Shown one piece after another: positions 62,647-64,000 of a DNA stretch of 64,000 nucleotides. The stretch covers positions 1 to 64,000 of the forward strand of contig NZ_JACGXL010000009.1 of NCBI RefSeq assembly GCF_014138265.1. The letters are read 5' to 3'. Source of the DNA: Dokdonella fugitiva. Its GTDB lineage: Bacteria > Pseudomonadota > Gammaproteobacteria > Xanthomonadales > Rhodanobacteraceae. The notes beneath the pieces were generated by a model that ran no database searches, was not told where the DNA came from, and saw only the letters and a program-made list of their open reading frames with translations. Numbering within the stretch: the first letter of the stretch is position 1; every line of letters starts with the position of its first letter. A program made the position numbers and the translations under genes.

Positions 62647-64000
62647 TCACGTGTGCCCGCCGGATGGCGCGTCGAATGCCCATTTGCTCCAGCGCATTCG
62701 GCTGCGCTCGTCGTGCGTGCGCCAGTCGACGTCGACCGCGAAGTTTCGGATCTGCTTCTCGGCCAACAGGGCCTGCAGGGGCTGGAGGGCGGTTGCCATC
62801 GGAGCAGGAAGGGCGACGATGCACGTCGCGAGCGGAACATGACTCGATTCGGTCAACGTGGTTTGCCGCGCCCAGGTTCCGTCATCCGCGATCTGGAGCG
62901 CACTTAGATATTGGCGATGGTAGAAGGTCATCCTCACCCATCCGCTGCCGCCGCCCCACAATGCGGGCTCCAGTGCACTCAGATGGGGTGCCGGTTCCGC
63001 GCCCTCGCCATTGGTGACGGGGGCGAGTGCCTTCAGCAACGAGTCCAAGCGGCTGTCAGCGATCGCGGGGACGGTTTGCCGTTGGGGCGGCCCGATTTCA
63101 GGGCTCGGCGGTGCGACGAAGGGTGCGCTGCACACCTGACTGGTCGTGAAGAACTCCCGAGAGAAGGGCCATGCGCTGCTTCCGCCGGCATGGTCGGAGT
63201 TGCGCTGAACCTGCGCGGCGAGGACAACGTCCTGCCATCGGCTCGACAGGACATCGACTGCGAGATAGAACGTCGGAGCGTCGCTAAGGTTCGCGCCAGG
63301 TCTTTCGTAGCAGATGAGCCCGACGATGCGGCTGGGGTCGTAGTAGACCTTGAAATCACCGGCATTGGCGGGATGCCACACTGTCCTTTCGTGGGCCAGG
63401 ACCACTCGCATCCGCGACTCTTCATCGGGCAGGTCGGACGTCGCCAACGCGCACGCATTCAATGGACCTTCCGCGAGCGCGGGCAGGCCGGACTTGCCGG
63501 CTTCGACGGAGCAGTTCATGACACCGTCGAGGATCAAGCCTGCGAGCCCTGGTGTCGTCGACGGGTCCTTCATCTTCAGCAGGCGATTGACGATGGATTC
63601 TTCGGTGTCGTGGCGGGCGTGCGAATCGTCCAACAGCACGGATGCGGGCCGATCCTGCAATTCGAGCACGATATCGTCGCTCCGGATGCCCGAGTGCAGG
63701 TCGCCCTCCCACTCGACGAGATATCGGGATATGTACTGATCGACACGCACAGCATGCGGCGATTGCATGCCGTCACTACCGAATCGCGTCAGCGTTGCCG
63801 GCCCTGCGGTCTTCTTACTGGCCAAGAGGTCTATTGCCGTCGTGTCGGCATGGTGGGCATAGCGCCCTACCTTGTCGTACTTCGTGTTGAACGCGGCCGG
63901 GCCACCGCCAGAAGCGGGGTCGCTGGTATTGCCCAACACCACCTTGGCATCGCCGGCCGGCTTGCGCGCCGGCATACGGAACTTGGATTCGCTTCCGTCG
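62647..64000 (-). CDS. Unknown protein, N-terminus beyond the window
   Basis: At least 450 residues in the window; the frame is open to the window's right edge, so the start is outside. It has no recognisable family. Features: SPHAVRVDQYISRYLVEWEG, ESIVNRLLKMKDPSTTPGLA, VYYDPSRIVGLICYERPGAN, and a C-terminal ALLAEKQIRNFAVDVDWRTH. Codon use is less GC3-biased than in the secreted-enzyme genes. It ends about 90 bases downstream of the M15-like gene's start. Confidence 0.7.
   Translation of the reverse strand, partial: DGSESKFRMPARKPAGDAKVVLGNTSDPASGGGPAAFNTKYDKVGRYAHHADTTAIDLLASKKTAGPATLTRFGSDGMQSPHAVRVDQYISRYLVEWEGDLHSGIRSDDIVLELQDRPASVLLDDSHARHDTEESIVNRLLKMKDPSTTPGLAGLILDGVMNCSVEAGKSGLPALAEGPLNACALATSDLPDEESRMRVVLAHERTVWHPANAGDFKVYYDPSRIVGLICYERPGANLSDAPTFYLAVDVLSSRWQDVVLAAQVQRNSDHAGGSSAWPFSREFFTTSQVCSAPFVAPPSPEIGPPQRQTVPAIADSRLDSLLKALAPVTNGEGAEPAPHLSALEPALWGGGSGWVRMTFYHRQYLSALQIADDGTWARQTTLTESSHVPLATCIVALPAPMATALQPLQALLAEKQIRNFAVDVDWRTHDERSRMRWSKWAFDAPSGGHT

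Overview
The window is high-GC, GC3-rich proteobacterial chromosome. Gene families and style (TonB-type proteins, Tat-exported PhoD, secreted M12 and M23 peptidases, an ECF sigma factor paired with a YCII protein) suggest a gammaproteobacterium of the Xanthomonadales (Lysobacter/Rhodanobacter-like). This placement is inference; no rRNA or other marker gene is present.

Layout. 0-0.2 kb: 3' end of an IS3-family transposase, its right end and a small tandem repeat. 0.2-9.5 kb: housekeeping and accessory genes (DUF456, TonB-like, SDR, CoA-transferase/hydrolase, lipoprotein, ECF sigma factor + YCII). 10.0-44.4 kb: one very large + strand locus for an extracellular contractile injection system (eCIS, phage-tail-like particle). 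44.5-50 kb: hydrolase, TetR with tandem operators, MocR regulator, two divergent secreted paralogues. 50.3-52.7 kb: small, less GC-biased genes (DUF6881, Sel1, membrane proteins, an interrupted gene). 52.7-61.7 kb: secreted enzymes (M12 and M23 metallopeptidases, SGNH hydrolase with a repeat tail, PhoD). 61.9-64 kb: two genes on the minus strand, the last one cut by the window edge.

The eCIS locus reads as: a sigma-54 activator without a sensory domain (10060); a sigma-54 promoter (11370-11385) with a palindromic candidate enhancer site; small wHTH-like protein; sheath; tube; CxxC protein; linker protein; DUF4255 cap protein; AAA+ ATPase; small conserved protein; DUF4157 protein; CIS tube/hub adaptor; LysM/gp53-like protein; gpD hub; gpV spike; PAAR-like tip; gp25; two gpJ-like baseplate wedge proteins; tail-I-like protein; DUF6519 protein. 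It ends in an array of DUF4157-tagged proteins whose C-termini look like different payloads: an HExxxH protein, an ADP-ribosyltransferase-like (DUF3990) domain, an aspzincin-like peptidase behind an OmpA-like domain, and an HNH-type nuclease. A small helical protein and a propeller-like protein lie among them.

The most notable points are the sigma-54 control of an eCIS, the modular cargo array sharing one leader domain, a possible Cys-His-Asn/Asp enzyme domain fused to the DUF4157 protein inside the structural operon, and a two-copy hairpin motif upstream of secreted-enzyme genes.
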